A DNA stretch of 64,000 bases from Mycolicibacterium sp. CH28 (GTDB lineage Bacteria; Actinomycetota; Actinomycetes; Mycobacteriales; Mycobacteriaceae): positions 1-64,000 of the forward strand of contig NZ_SRLQ01000004.1 in assembly GCF_004745805.1 (NCBI RefSeq). Direction: 5' to 3'. The notes under the pieces were generated by a model. It worked only from the letters and a program-made list of their open reading frames with translations, was not told the origin of the DNA and ran no database searches. Shown piece by piece: positions 26,902 to 35,445 of this stretch (within the stretch, counting starts at the first letter, position 1; every line of letters begins with the position of its first letter). Both the position numbers and the translations under genes were made by a program.

Positions 26902-27600
26902 TCAGCAACAATCGCCCGCGGTCAAGATGTCGAGACGCTTGGCCAGGCTCTTGTCCAGATGAGCAACCGTACTGATCAGGTGGGCCCGCAGGGCCAGCCG
27001 AGCCTCGTCGGGCCGGTGCCGCACACAGGCCCGCAACATCTGCTCGTGCTCCTTGCGTCGCAGGGTCAGCTGGTCGCCCTCCTGTTCACTGGCGATGCGG
27101 TAGCGCTCACTGTTGTGCCAGGTCGACTCGATCGATCGCAGCATCCACTCCGAGCCCGCGGCGCGGTAGATGGAATAGTGGAAGTCCTTGTGCGCCAGGC
27201 GAGCTTCGCCGGCGTCCCCGTCCAGAAGGGCGAGCCGCTGCCGCTCCAGCGCCGCGCGCGCGGCCACCTCGTCGGAGGTGTCGAAGTTCTCGGCCGCGCG
27301 GCGGCACAGAGCACCCTCGAGGAGGATGCGCGTGCGGTAAGTGTCGATGAGGTCGTCGGCCGAGATCTCCCGCACCCGGGCGCCTTTGCGTGGAATCACC
27401 TCGACCACACCGATCGACTCGAGCTGGCGCAACGCCTCGCGGATCGGCATCATGCTCATCCCGAACGTGGTGGACAGCTCCTGCAGGCGCAGTGGCGCAC
27501 CCGCAGGGATCTCGCCCTCGAGAATCGCCTCCAGGATCGCGTCGTACGCCTGCTCGAGCGCCGTCGCTTGGGACGTTCTACCGACACCCGCCGCCGTCAT
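26902..27600 (-). CDS. GntR-family regulator (FCD type)
   Basis: A 232-residue regulator with an N-terminal winged helix (RLQELSTTFGMSMMPIREALRQLESIGVVEV, about 38-68) and an FCD domain with metal-type residues (FHYSIYRAAGS, EHEQMLRA). The ATG overlaps the maleate isomerase stop by one base (TGATG), so it is made with the catabolic enzymes. The three TTGATCAA palindromes in the 33.5-33.8 kb promoter region have the size and symmetry expected for its operators. Confidence 0.88.
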   Translation of the reverse strand: MTAAGVGRTSQATALEQAYDAILEAILEGEIPAGAPLRLQELSTTFGMSMMPIREALRQLESIGVVEVIPRKGARVREISADDLIDTYRTRILLEGALCRRAAENFDTSDEVAARAALERQRLALLDGDAGEARLAHKDFHYSIYRAAGSEWMLRSIESTWHNSERYRIASEQEGDQLTLRRKEHEQMLRACVRHRPDEARLALRAHLISTVAHLDKSLAKRLDILTAGDCC

Positions 27601-28364
27601 CAGTGACTCCCATTCAATAGTTCACCCGCGTTCGGCACGAACCGGTCGAGGCCGAGTTCGTCCAGAATCCGATACGTGGTGGCAACAGCCGCCGAGACGA
27701 CGGGCTTGCCGATCCTGTCCTGCACCACCTGGACCGCAGCCAGTGACGGCATCTGTACACACGCGGACAAGACGACCACGTCCGCTTCACTGTGGTCAAG
27801 ATCGTCGACGATATCGACCAGGGCCATCGGGTCGCGGGAACCGACCTCGAGGTTGTCCGCGATCTCGAGCGCGATGAAGTCGGTCACCTCGAAGCCCTCC
27901 CCGGACAGGTAGTCGACCACCTGCTCGGTCAGCGGGCGCAAATAGGGCGCGATGAGTGCGATCTTCCTGGCACCCAACGCATTGAGGCCCTCAACCAGCG
28001 CACCCGCGCTGGTCACCACCGGCGCCGGGGCCCCGTTGCGCTCGGCCACCTCGCCCAGCCGTTGCTGCGATGTGCAGTGGTACCCCGCGCCCCGGGACAT
28101 GATTGCCACCAGGCAGGCGTATCCCAGGACATCGACCCGCGCGTCGGACAGTTCGGCGGCGCATCGATCGGACTCGTCGTCCATGGCTTCGAGCTGAGCC
28201 TTGGTCACCTCCTTCATCCGCATACGCGACGAGTGGAAGGTGAACCGCTCCGATCTGACGGCTTCACGGGCGCGCAGCATCGCCGGGACCTCGGTCTCCA
28301 TGGTGATGTTGGAGCTCGGAACGATCTGGCCGATACGGTAGGGCCGCCCGATGGGAGGGGCCAT
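27600..28364 (-). CDS. Maleate cis-trans isomerase (Asp/Glu racemase superfamily)
   Basis: A 254-residue protein matching maleate isomerase, which converts maleate to fumarate by a two-cysteine mechanism. The catalytic pair is visible as Cys84 (GYACLVAIM) and Cys202 (LSACVQMPS); the N-terminus (RIGQIVPSSNITMETEVP) fits the substrate-binding loop. Arylmalonate decarboxylase and Asp/Glu racemases share the fold, but the combination with a gentisate-type dioxygenase and an FAH hydrolase favours maleate. Starts 3 bases after the FAH gene. Confidence 0.85.
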   Translation of the reverse strand: MAPPIGRPYRIGQIVPSSNITMETEVPAMLRAREAVRSERFTFHSSRMRMKEVTKAQLEAMDDESDRCAAELSDARVDVLGYACLVAIMSRGAGYHCTSQQRLGEVAERNGAPAPVVTSAGALVEGLNALGARKIALIAPYLRPLTEQVVDYLSGEGFEVTDFIALEIADNLEVGSRDPMALVDIVDDLDHSEADVVVLSACVQMPSLAAVQVVQDRIGKPVVSAAVATTYRILDELGLDRFVPNAGELLNGSH

Positions 28365-28367
28365 CCG

Positions 28368-29270
28368 TCAGACCGCCTTGACCGGGTTGGACAGCGTGCC
28401 GATCTTCTCGATCGTGGCGGCGACGACATCGCCGGGGACCAGGAAGGTGGGCGGATCCATCGCTGCCCCAACGCCCTGCGGCGATCCGGTCGCGATGACG
28501 TCACCGGGTTCCAGGGTGACACCGGAGGAAATGTCGGCGATCAGTTGCGGGATCTTGAACAACATCTGCGCGGTGTTGCCGTTCTGGCGCTGGTCGCCGT
28601 TGACGGTCAGCGACAGTTGCAGCGCATGTGGGTCGCCGATCTCGTCGGCGGTCACGACCATCGGGCCGAAAGGCTTGTAGCTGTCCTGCCCCTTGGAGAA
28701 GAACCACTGCCCCGAGCGCCGTTGGTCCCGCGCGCTGATGTCGTTGACGATGCTGTAGCCGAATACGTGATCGAGTGCCTCGGACTCCCCTACGGACTTG
28801 CAAACCTGGCCGATGACGACGGCGAGTTCGCATTCCCAGTCCAGCTGGGCGGTCATCGCACTGTCGTGCCAAATCGGCTCGTCAGGCCCGACCACCGCCG
28901 TACCGGGCGCGCTGAACAATACCGGCCGCGACGGCAGATCCTTGTCGGTGTCCAGCGACCTGCTCGACTCCTCGACGTGCTCGATGTAGTTCAGCCCGAC
29001 GCCGACGAGCTTTGCCGGACGCAAGGGCGCATGCAGCACCACATCGGAAATCTGACGGCACAGCTCCGCAGGCCAGCTCCCGCCCGCCTCGACGGCCTGG
29101 GCAACCGCCCGGTGCAGCCCCGGTCCGGCGGTGATGTAGTCACGCAGGTCCGACGGCACGGGCACGGTGTTCGCCAGGGCGGGCACGAGATCCAGAACCG
29201 TCGTCTCGTCGATCAGCACCCCGAGCCGCCGCTCAGCGTCGGTGCCGAGGCTGAAGCTGATGAATCGCAC
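28368..29270 (-). CDS. Fumarylacetoacetate hydrolase family protein, maleylpyruvate hydrolase candidate
   Basis: A 300-residue FAH-fold C-C bond hydrolase. The metal ligands Glu146 and Glu148 (WECELAVVIG) and Asp177 (YSIVNDISARD) are present, with GDVIATGSPQGVG in the C-terminal half and GLNYIEHVEE around residues 92-101. The GTG at 29270 follows AGGAG; longer frames upstream are inside the nitrilase gene. In the operon it would hydrolyse the ring-cleavage product, giving maleate (for the isomerase) and pyruvate. The substrate is inferred from context. Confidence 0.82.
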   Translation of the reverse strand: MRFISFSLGTDAERRLGVLIDETTVLDLVPALANTVPVPSDLRDYITAGPGLHRAVAQAVEAGGSWPAELCRQISDVVLHAPLRPAKLVGVGLNYIEHVEESSRSLDTDKDLPSRPVLFSAPGTAVVGPDEPIWHDSAMTAQLDWECELAVVIGQVCKSVGESEALDHVFGYSIVNDISARDQRRSGQWFFSKGQDSYKPFGPMVVTADEIGDPHALQLSLTVNGDQRQNGNTAQMLFKIPQLIADISSGVTLEPGDVIATGSPQGVGAAMDPPTFLVPGDVVAATIEKIGTLSNPVKAV

Positions 29271-29278
29271 GAATACTC

Positions 29279-30325
29279 CTAGTGTCGGTCGAAAGTGGTT
29301 GTCGGGCTGAATTCTTCGGGCTCGTTGACCGGTTGCTGTGGCGAGACGCGGTCGAAATCCGGTCGCCCGCGGCGCAGCACGACGCTGGAGCGCGGCCGCT
29401 GATCGACGGTGAGCTGGAATACGTCGAACCTGTTGTAATGCCCGATGATGTCGTGCATCTGCTTGGGCTGGATGCACGCGTTCAGGTCGATGTCGGCGAC
29501 AACCATGCCCTCCTCGTCGACGAGCGGCTCGGTGATGAGCCTGCCGTCGGGTCCGAAGATTCCGCTGAAGGCGCTGTGCGGGCGGCTCAAGAGCTCGCGG
29601 GCGGCTTCGTCGTGGGCGACGGTATCGACGATCTCCGGTGTGATCGCCGAGCACGACACCACGGTGAAAACCTTGCCTTCGAAGCTGTGCGCCGCGGCTC
29701 TCGTCTTGATCGCCTCCACCATGTCGTAGTCCTTGGGCGCCACCGGCAAGGCGATGTAGTTGGCGACGTGGACCTGCTCGCCCTGAGCCAGCAGCGCAAA
29801 CCTGGCCAGGGTGTTGGTGTTCTCACCGCACGCCAGGCCGCCGAGCCGGCCGATGCTGGTGTCGTAGACGCGCAGCGAGCTGCCGTCTCCGCCGGCCCAG
29901 GTGAGCTTCTCGGCCCAGGTGGGCACCAGTTTGCGGTGCACGCCCAGTAATTCGCCGCTGTCACCGATGAATAACAGCGAGTTGTACAGCGTCCCCATGG
30001 AATACGGGTCGCGCTCATTGACACCGATGACGGTGAAGGTTCCGGCGGCCTTGGCAGCGGCGCACAATGCGGTCACTTCCGGCCCGGGAATGTCGATCGC
30101 TGCACAGAACAGCCGCTCGAACCAGGAGCTGCCCTGGACCGGAGTCATGGTCCAGTTCCAGTACGGGTAGCCCGGGACGAAGACCTCAGGAAAGCACACC
30201 AGCTGCGCTCCCCGCGAACCTGCCTCGGCGATCAGCCGGCACGCCTTGTCCACCGTGGCTGCCGTGTCGAGGTAAACCGGGGCCGCCTGTACCGCGGCGG
30301 CCCGGAAGATCGGATATCTGGCCAT
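29279..30325 (-). CDS. Nitrilase superfamily carbon-nitrogen hydrolase
   Basis: A 348-residue nitrilase with the catalytic triad Glu47 (CFPEVFVPGYPYW), Lys132 (HRKLVPT) and Cys166 (LACGENTN). The PGYPYW segment, the length and the C-terminal YNRFDVF region fit true nitrilases that convert a nitrile to the acid and ammonia, rather than amidases. The nucleophile context is CGEN rather than the more common CWEN. Located 5 bases after the SDR and 8 bases before the FAH gene, so it feeds the same pathway. Confidence 0.87.
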   Translation of the reverse strand: MARYPIFRAAAVQAAPVYLDTAATVDKACRLIAEAGSRGAQLVCFPEVFVPGYPYWNWTMTPVQGSSWFERLFCAAIDIPGPEVTALCAAAKAAGTFTVIGVNERDPYSMGTLYNSLLFIGDSGELLGVHRKLVPTWAEKLTWAGGDGSSLRVYDTSIGRLGGLACGENTNTLARFALLAQGEQVHVANYIALPVAPKDYDMVEAIKTRAAAHSFEGKVFTVVSCSAITPEIVDTVAHDEAARELLSRPHSAFSGIFGPDGRLITEPLVDEEGMVVADIDLNACIQPKQMHDIIGHYNRFDVFQLTVDQRPRSSVVLRRGRPDFDRVSPQQPVNEPEEFSPTTTFDRH

Positions 30326-30330
30326 GGTGA

Positions 30331-31074
30331 TCAGTGCCCTCCGCTGACGGTCAGTACGGTCCCGGTGATCGCACCGGCTTGTGGCGAGGCCAGGAAGGCG
30401 ACCGCGGCGGCCACCTCGGCACTGGTGACGAGCCGGCGAATCGGCGTGCCGTCGACGATCCGGGAGACTATGCCCTCCGGCAATGTGGCGCCCTTCTCGG
30501 CTGTCAGTCCGGGGGCCACCAGGTTGACGGTGACGCCCGCCGGCCCCACCTCCCAGGCAAGCGCGCGTGAGGCGGCAGTCAGGCCGCCCTTGCCGCTGAC
30601 GTAGGAGACATCGGACGGCATCACCCCGTCGACCAGGTTGGTGCTGATGGTGACGATCCTGCCCCAGCCCTGTTGGGTCATCGGACGCAAACAGTGGCGG
30701 GTGATGTGCAAGGTGCCCTCCAGGTTGAGCCGAACCGTTGCTGCCCAATCGGATTCGTCCATGTGAAAGGGTTCGGCCGCCTCGACGGTTGCCGGCCAAG
30801 CGACCGCGTTGTTGACCAGGACGCCCAACGGGGCCAGTTCGGCCGCCATCGTCTCGACGGCCGCGATGGCGGACTCGGGTTGCTCGAGCGAGACCGGCAC
30901 CGCGATCGCTTCGCCGCCGGCATTCACGATGTTCTCGGCAACCCGGCTGGCTCTGCTGAGGTTGTCGCGATAACCGACCCCCACCGCGAATCCGGCTGCG
31001 CTCAGCGCCTGGCTGATCCGGCTGCCGATGGTGCCTGCTCCCCCGGTGACGAGTGCGCTGTACGCCGGTCTCAT
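30331..31074 (-). CDS. SDR family oxidoreductase
   Basis: A 247-residue FabG-like short-chain dehydrogenase: TGGAGTIGSRI loop, VLVNNAVAWPA (NNA in place of NAG), Ser in ISTNLVD, YVSGKGG catalytic pair and a C-terminal LTVSGGH. Its ATG overlaps the upstream stop (ATGA). It could reduce or oxidise an intermediate between the nitrile-derived acid and the dioxygenase substrate; the step is unknown. Confidence 0.85.
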   Translation of the reverse strand: MRPAYSALVTGGAGTIGSRISQALSAAGFAVGVGYRDNLSRASRVAENIVNAGGEAIAVPVSLEQPESAIAAVETMAAELAPLGVLVNNAVAWPATVEAAEPFHMDESDWAATVRLNLEGTLHITRHCLRPMTQQGWGRIVTISTNLVDGVMPSDVSYVSGKGGLTAASRALAWEVGPAGVTVNLVAPGLTAEKGATLPEGIVSRIVDGTPIRRLVTSAEVAAAVAFLASPQAGAITGTVLTVSGGH

Positions 31075-32309
31075 AACGTCGGCTTATCTGCGCTGCTGGC
31101 CCAGTTGGCCATCAGCGTGTTCGACGGCAGTGTCTTGTCGACGAGCTTTCGCGCCTGGTCGGCACCGGCGACAGGCAGTCCCTCGGGATCGAGCAGTCCG
31201 ATCTGCACCAATACGCTGGCCTGATCCCAGTAGATGTGCTCGTTGCACAGCTTGTCGCCGGCAATGGTGACAATCGCGACCAGCGGCACCTCGACGTATT
31301 TCCCGGTGGGCGCGACACCCGGTAGCAGCCAGTCCATTTCGCGGTCGTGGGTGAAACAGAGCAACTGCTCCTCGACGATCCGGTTGGAGCCGACGGTGCG
31401 CGAAATCGTGATCGCCCTCAGGTCCGCGGGATTGGTCGGCACGAAGTGGTGGGCGTAGAACCGGGACAGATCCCGGTGCCCCACTCCGCCGGTCATCGTC
31501 GGAATGTGGTTGACGTATGGCTCGTCGATCATCGTCGCCATGGTCGCGGCCACGTCGCGCGTCACGAACTCGTGGTGGATGTGGTTGTCCCAGATCGCAT
31601 TCAGGTCGTACCGGGGGCCGATCGCGTCGCGCAGGACAGCCAGCGTCCTCGCATACGCCAGATCGGCCGCAAGCGGCTCGAACACGTCACGTCCCGTGGT
31701 CGCGAACGCGTGATCCACACCCGGGTAGTCGTAGACACGAACCCTGTCATTGCCGGCGAATGCCGCGTGGATTTCGGCCCGCGCCTGCTCGGGGCAGTAC
31801 ACGTCGAGCTCGGCGAGATGGATGGCCACCGGGACCGTCAGGTTCGCCGCCTCGCCGAGGTGCTCATGCACGCCAACGCCGTAATAACTTACCGCACAAT
31901 CGATATCCAGACGCGTGCCCGCCAGGTAGGCGAGCAGTCCGCCCAGGCAGTATCCGACGACACCAACCCCGCCAACCTGGTTATCCAGCAGCCGAAGGGT
32001 ACGGACCACGTCGGCAATGTCCGCAACGGCCAGCGCCTCATCGAGTTCGTCCCGAAGCTGCAGACCACGCTGCACGGACGCGTCATCGTAGCCGAGTTCC
32101 ACGCGCCGTTCCGATCGCCAAAACAGGTCGGGCACAAGTACTACGTAGCCCTCCTGCGCGAAGCGCTCGGCAGTCTCGCGCATGTAGTCGTTGATCCCGA
32201 AGATCTCCTGCAGGAGAACGATGCCGGGTCCTGAACCACTGCGAGGCTCGGCCAGGTAGGCGGCGAACGCCTCACCGCTGTCCTTGACGATGTCGATGTA
32301 CTTGCCCAT
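31071..32309 (-). CDS. Dienelactone hydrolase fused to an NTF2/SnoaL-like domain
   Basis: A 412-residue two-domain protein. Residues 1 to about 235 form a dienelactone hydrolase with the triad Cys121 (GYCLGG), Asp169 (ELDV) and His200 (GVDHAF). Residues about 240-412 look like an NTF2/SnoaL-like domain (IHHEFVTRDVAATMATMIDEPYVNH..., GDKLCNEHIYWDQASVLVQIGLL). DLH proteins are normally about 230-250 residues, so this is a fusion. The DLH half would open a lactone; the second half may bind or isomerise the product. It is second in the operon, 46 bases after the dioxygenase gene. Confidence 0.85.
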   Translation of the reverse strand: MGKYIDIVKDSGEAFAAYLAEPRSGSGPGIVLLQEIFGINDYMRETAERFAQEGYVVLVPDLFWRSERRVELGYDDASVQRGLQLRDELDEALAVADIADVVRTLRLLDNQVGGVGVVGYCLGGLLAYLAGTRLDIDCAVSYYGVGVHEHLGEAANLTVPVAIHLAELDVYCPEQARAEIHAAFAGNDRVRVYDYPGVDHAFATTGRDVFEPLAADLAYARTLAVLRDAIGPRYDLNAIWDNHIHHEFVTRDVAATMATMIDEPYVNHIPTMTGGVGHRDLSRFYAHHFVPTNPADLRAITISRTVGSNRIVEEQLLCFTHDREMDWLLPGVAPTGKYVEVPLVAIVTIAGDKLCNEHIYWDQASVLVQIGLLDPEGLPVAGADQARKLVDKTLPSNTLMANWASSADKPTL

Positions 32310-32355
32310 GTGGACTCAGAAATCCTTTCGAAACCTACGGCGCGGAACTGACCAG

Positions 32356-33474
32356 TCACTCGCCGGCAGCATCGCCGCCGACTTCCTGATGTCCGCCGTT
32401 GTCGGTGTATGCCGCCTCCTGATAGAGGGCCAGCGCATGCATCACCGGGAAGTCGTTGAACGAGAACAGACACGCGTCGTTGCGGTCGTCGTCGTTGGCG
32501 TGCTCGTGCCACGCCCACGACGGGACGCAGAAGATGTCATTCTCCTGCCAGTCGAATCGCCTACCGCCGACGACGGAGTGGCCACGACCTTTGGCGACGT
32601 GGTAGATCACCGAACCGGTGTGCCGGTGCGCCTTGGTCGCTTGCCCTTCACCGAGCAGCTGCATGTGTGCACTCATGGTCGGCATAACGGAACCACCGGT
32701 CACTGGGTTGACATATTCCATGATGACCCCGTCATACGGCGTCCCCTCCGACACCGCGGCCTGGTCCAGCAACGCCTGGTAGGTGCGCTCCCACGGGTAG
32801 GCCAGCAGTGGCGAGTACCGCTTGCTCCACCCGCGGTCGGCGGGCGTGAGAATGCCGCTCCCATATGCCTTCAGCGTGGTGTTGACCGTCTTGCCCGGCT
32901 GCTGGTGCAGGTCCGGGTGTACCGCATAGAAATTCGCATCCAGGGCATTGACCAACGGGATATCCAAGCCGTCCTGCCAGATCACTGGGCTGGTGTCGGA
33001 GTCGTTGCCGTGTTCGTGCCAGGTGCCACTGGGTGTGATCAGAAAGTCGCGCGGGCCGGCTTCGAGCCGATCCCCGTCGACGATGGTCCAGGCGCCCGCC
33101 CCCTCGATGACGAACCGGAGGGCGGCCGCGGCATGGCGGTGCGCCGTCATCGATTCGCCGGGATTCATGATCTGCAAGCCGGTGTACAACAGACCGACCG
33201 CGGCGCTGATGTCCCTGCGGCCGTCGTTGACCAGCATCACGACCCTGCGGCCCGCATCATCGCCGGACACCAGCGAGGCCGACTCCAGCACCGACGGCCG
33301 CATGTCGCGGTAAGCCCAGTGCATCGGTACCGACTTCGGCTGTGGGTACCAGGGCTCGATCTCGTTGGCGACGGTCCAGAGCGCTCCGGCTCCCATCGAT
33401 TCCAGCCTGCGGTAGAACTGCACCAGCGCCTCGGTATCCCGTACTCGGGACCGGCCGATGACGTCTTCCCTCAT
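32356..33474 (-). CDS. Gentisate 1,2-dioxygenase-like double-cupin ring-cleavage enzyme
   Basis: A 372-residue bicupin. The N-terminal cupin has iron ligands in AHRHAAAALRFVIEG (His112, His114) and WHEHGND (His153, His155), followed by VIWQDGLDIPLVNALD, which is diagnostic for gentisate and salicylate/1-hydroxy-2-naphthoate dioxygenases. The C-terminal cupin keeps AHRHTGSVIYHV and SWAWHEHAN. ATG at 33474 follows AAAGGGG; an in-frame start 8 codons upstream is less likely. First gene of the catabolic operon, divergent from an APC permease. Confidence 0.85.
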   Translation of the reverse strand: MREDVIGRSRVRDTEALVQFYRRLESMGAGALWTVANEIEPWYPQPKSVPMHWAYRDMRPSVLESASLVSGDDAGRRVVMLVNDGRRDISAAVGLLYTGLQIMNPGESMTAHRHAAAALRFVIEGAGAWTIVDGDRLEAGPRDFLITPSGTWHEHGNDSDTSPVIWQDGLDIPLVNALDANFYAVHPDLHQQPGKTVNTTLKAYGSGILTPADRGWSKRYSPLLAYPWERTYQALLDQAAVSEGTPYDGVIMEYVNPVTGGSVMPTMSAHMQLLGEGQATKAHRHTGSVIYHVAKGRGHSVVGGRRFDWQENDIFCVPSWAWHEHANDDDRNDACLFSFNDFPVMHALALYQEAAYTDNGGHQEVGGDAAGE

Positions 33475-33528
33475 TGCACAACCCCTTTCGGTGACCAATA
33501 CGCCACGACCGGCCGTCGATCAGTGCTC

Positions 33529-33538
33529 GTTGATCAAC
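33529..33538. promoter_or_regulatory. TTGATCAA palindrome, copy 1
   Basis: GTTGATCAAC, a perfect 10-bp palindrome 55-64 bases upstream of the dioxygenase ATG. First of three copies of the TTGATCAA core in the divergent promoter region; a likely GntR-type operator. Confidence 0.55.
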
Positions 33539-33635
33539 CCGCCAGGCGGCAGACACCCGGCCTGACACACGCGCGCACACCAGATCGACGTCGCCCCCCG
33601 ACTATAACGGGCGGCCTGTCCTGACGTCCACCATT

Positions 33636-33647
33636 ATTTGATCAAAT
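33636..33647. promoter_or_regulatory. TTGATCAA palindrome, copy 2
   Basis: ATTTGATCAAAT, a perfect 12-bp palindrome in the middle of the 472-base gap between the dioxygenase and permease genes. Same core as the copies at 33529 and 33800. Confidence 0.6.
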
Positions 33648-33799
33648 TTGTGTAGGTCGGCATCCGTGACCGCATGCCGATCCCGTGCGCGCTTCGTACA
33701 ACATTGGCTCTTTAACAGTATGTTTCGCCGTGCGGTGCCGATCTGCGGCCCGCGATCAGTCTCGTTACCGATATGAAAATTCTCGTCGGTTTATCGAAA

Positions 33800-33811
33800 G
33801 TTTGATCAAAC
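33800..33811. promoter_or_regulatory. TTGATCAA palindrome, copy 3
   Basis: GTTTGATCAAAC, a perfect 12-bp palindrome 136 bases upstream of the permease ATG. With the other two copies it suggests one regulator acting on both directions. Apart from these short palindromes I see nothing gene-like in 33475-33946; the segment is noticeably richer in A and T than its surroundings. Confidence 0.6.
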
Positions 33812-33946
33812 ACTGTTCTACGTTGTGGAGACGCATACGAGTCGCTCCACGCCGCTGGCACTGCCGGCTCGCCTCGCCCGCCCTCAGCAACGGATGGCCT
33901 GCCCGTATGTCTGGAGCTCTTCTGTCGCCCACCGAAAGGAGCGTTG

Positions 33947-35413
33947 ATGACCACCGTTGATTCATCCGAAAGCACGGTCGAGACCGGCAAGCTACGAGGG
34001 CAGCTCGGCGCACTTGCCATCGTTCTCATGGTGATAGCCGCCGCGGCCCCGCTTTCAGTGCTCGGCGGCATCGTGCCGCTGGGCCTGATCATGGGTAATG
34101 GGGTCGGGCTGCCGGTCCTCTTCCTCGTCGGCGGGGCAATCCTGTTGGTCTTCGCCGTCGGCTTCACGCACATGACGAAACACGTCCCACGCTCCGGCGC
34201 CTTCTTTCACTACATATCGGCAGGCCTCGGACGCCCCCCGGGGTTGGTGGCGGCATGGATCTCGATCTTCTCGTACCTATCCGTGGAGGTCGGTCTCATC
34301 GCGCAGATCAGCAGCGTCCTCGCCGACACCGTGGCCCGTGTGGCGGGTCCACAACTCCACTGGGGCATATACGCTTTGCTCACGGCCGCGTGCGTCGGCA
34401 CACTCGGCTACCGGCGCATCGACCTCAGCACAAAGGTGCTCGGAGTGGTGCTCAGCGGTGAAGTGCTGATCATCGCGGTGTTGAGCGTCGCCGTGCTCTA
34501 CACAGGCGGGGCCGAAGGACTCACCTTGAGTACGTTCGGCTGGGACCACGTATTCGCCGGAGCTCCCATCATCGGGCTCATGTTCTGCCTCAACGCTTTC
34601 ACCGGATTCGAGTCGACCGCCATCTACCGCGACGAGACCAAGAATCCCGATACGGCCATCCCGCGGGCCACCTACGCCGCCGTGCTCATTGTCGGGATCT
34701 TCTACACCTTCTCGTCATGGATGATGATCATGGCGTGGGGGCCGCACCAGGTCATCGACGCCGCATCTGCGCACCCGACCACGCTGATCATCGAAACCAC
34801 GGCGGCCTATCTCGGCCCCGTCGGTGTGGTCGCGATCAACATCCTGTTGCTGACTAGTGTCTTCGCCGCCATTCTGTCGTTCCACAACGTGGTCGCCCGC
34901 TATTTCCATGTACTCGGCAACAGCGGCATGCTGCCGCGCGCCCTCGGCCAAGCTCACCGCCGGCACGGATCGCCCCACCGGGCCAGCGTCACGACCTCGA
35001 TCATCACCGCCTCGGTCATCGTTCTGTGCGCTGCGTGTGGCTTGACGGCCACCCAGGTGCTCGGCTGGAGTGCCGGCGACGCGACGGTCGGCATCATCGT
35101 GCTCATGGCGGCCACCGCCTTGTCGGTAGTGGTGTTCTTCCGGCGGACCAAGCTGTCCACCAGCCGGTGGCAAGCGTTCATCGCCCCGAGCCTCGCGTTC
35201 GTGACCCTGAGCCTCATCGCGATCGTCATCATGATGAACTACCCGCTCCTGGTGGGCGAAACCGACGCCGCCGGCCAACCCGAGTTCGGGCCCATCTCCA
35301 CTACCCTGCTGCTGATGATGCTGCCCTTCATCATCCTCGGCCTGGTCCAAGCCGTCGTGCTGAAGCGACGCAACCCGAAGGCCTACGCCGCCATCACCAC
35401 GCTGGACGGATAA
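33947..35413 (+). CDS. APC-superfamily amino acid/organic compound permease
   Basis: A 488-residue membrane protein with about twelve transmembrane helices. Helix 1 is LGALAIVLMVIAAAAPLSVL and the helix 6 region is FCLNAFTGFESTAIYRDE, typical of APC permeases. AAAGGAG at 33935-33941 favours ATG at 33947 over the TTG three bases earlier. It is divergent from the nitrilase/dioxygenase operon across the TTGATCAA region and probably imports the substrate of that pathway, for example an amino acid-like or aromatic acid compound. Confidence 0.86.
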   Translation: MTTVDSSESTVETGKLRGQLGALAIVLMVIAAAAPLSVLGGIVPLGLIMGNGVGLPVLFLVGGAILLVFAVGFTHMTKHVPRSGAFFHYISAGLGRPPGLVAAWISIFSYLSVEVGLIAQISSVLADTVARVAGPQLHWGIYALLTAACVGTLGYRRIDLSTKVLGVVLSGEVLIIAVLSVAVLYTGGAEGLTLSTFGWDHVFAGAPIIGLMFCLNAFTGFESTAIYRDETKNPDTAIPRATYAAVLIVGIFYTFSSWMMIMAWGPHQVIDAASAHPTTLIIETTAAYLGPVGVVAINILLLTSVFAAILSFHNVVARYFHVLGNSGMLPRALGQAHRRHGSPHRASVTTSIITASVIVLCAACGLTATQVLGWSAGDATVGIIVLMAATALSVVVFFRRTKLSTSRWQAFIAPSLAFVTLSLIAIVIMMNYPLLVGETDAAGQPEFGPISTTLLLMMLPFIILGLVQAVVLKRRNPKAYAAITTLDG

Positions 35414-35428
35414 CCGCCTGTCGGCGGT
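35413..35428. terminator. Hairpin between convergent genes
   Basis: ACCGCC-TGTC-GGCGGT: a perfect 6-bp stem with a 4-base loop starting at the last base of the permease stop codon and lying 17 bases from the end of the convergent glycosylase gene. No T-run follows. Confidence 0.5.
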
Positions 35429-35445
35429 CCGGGATCGCTCGGTGC

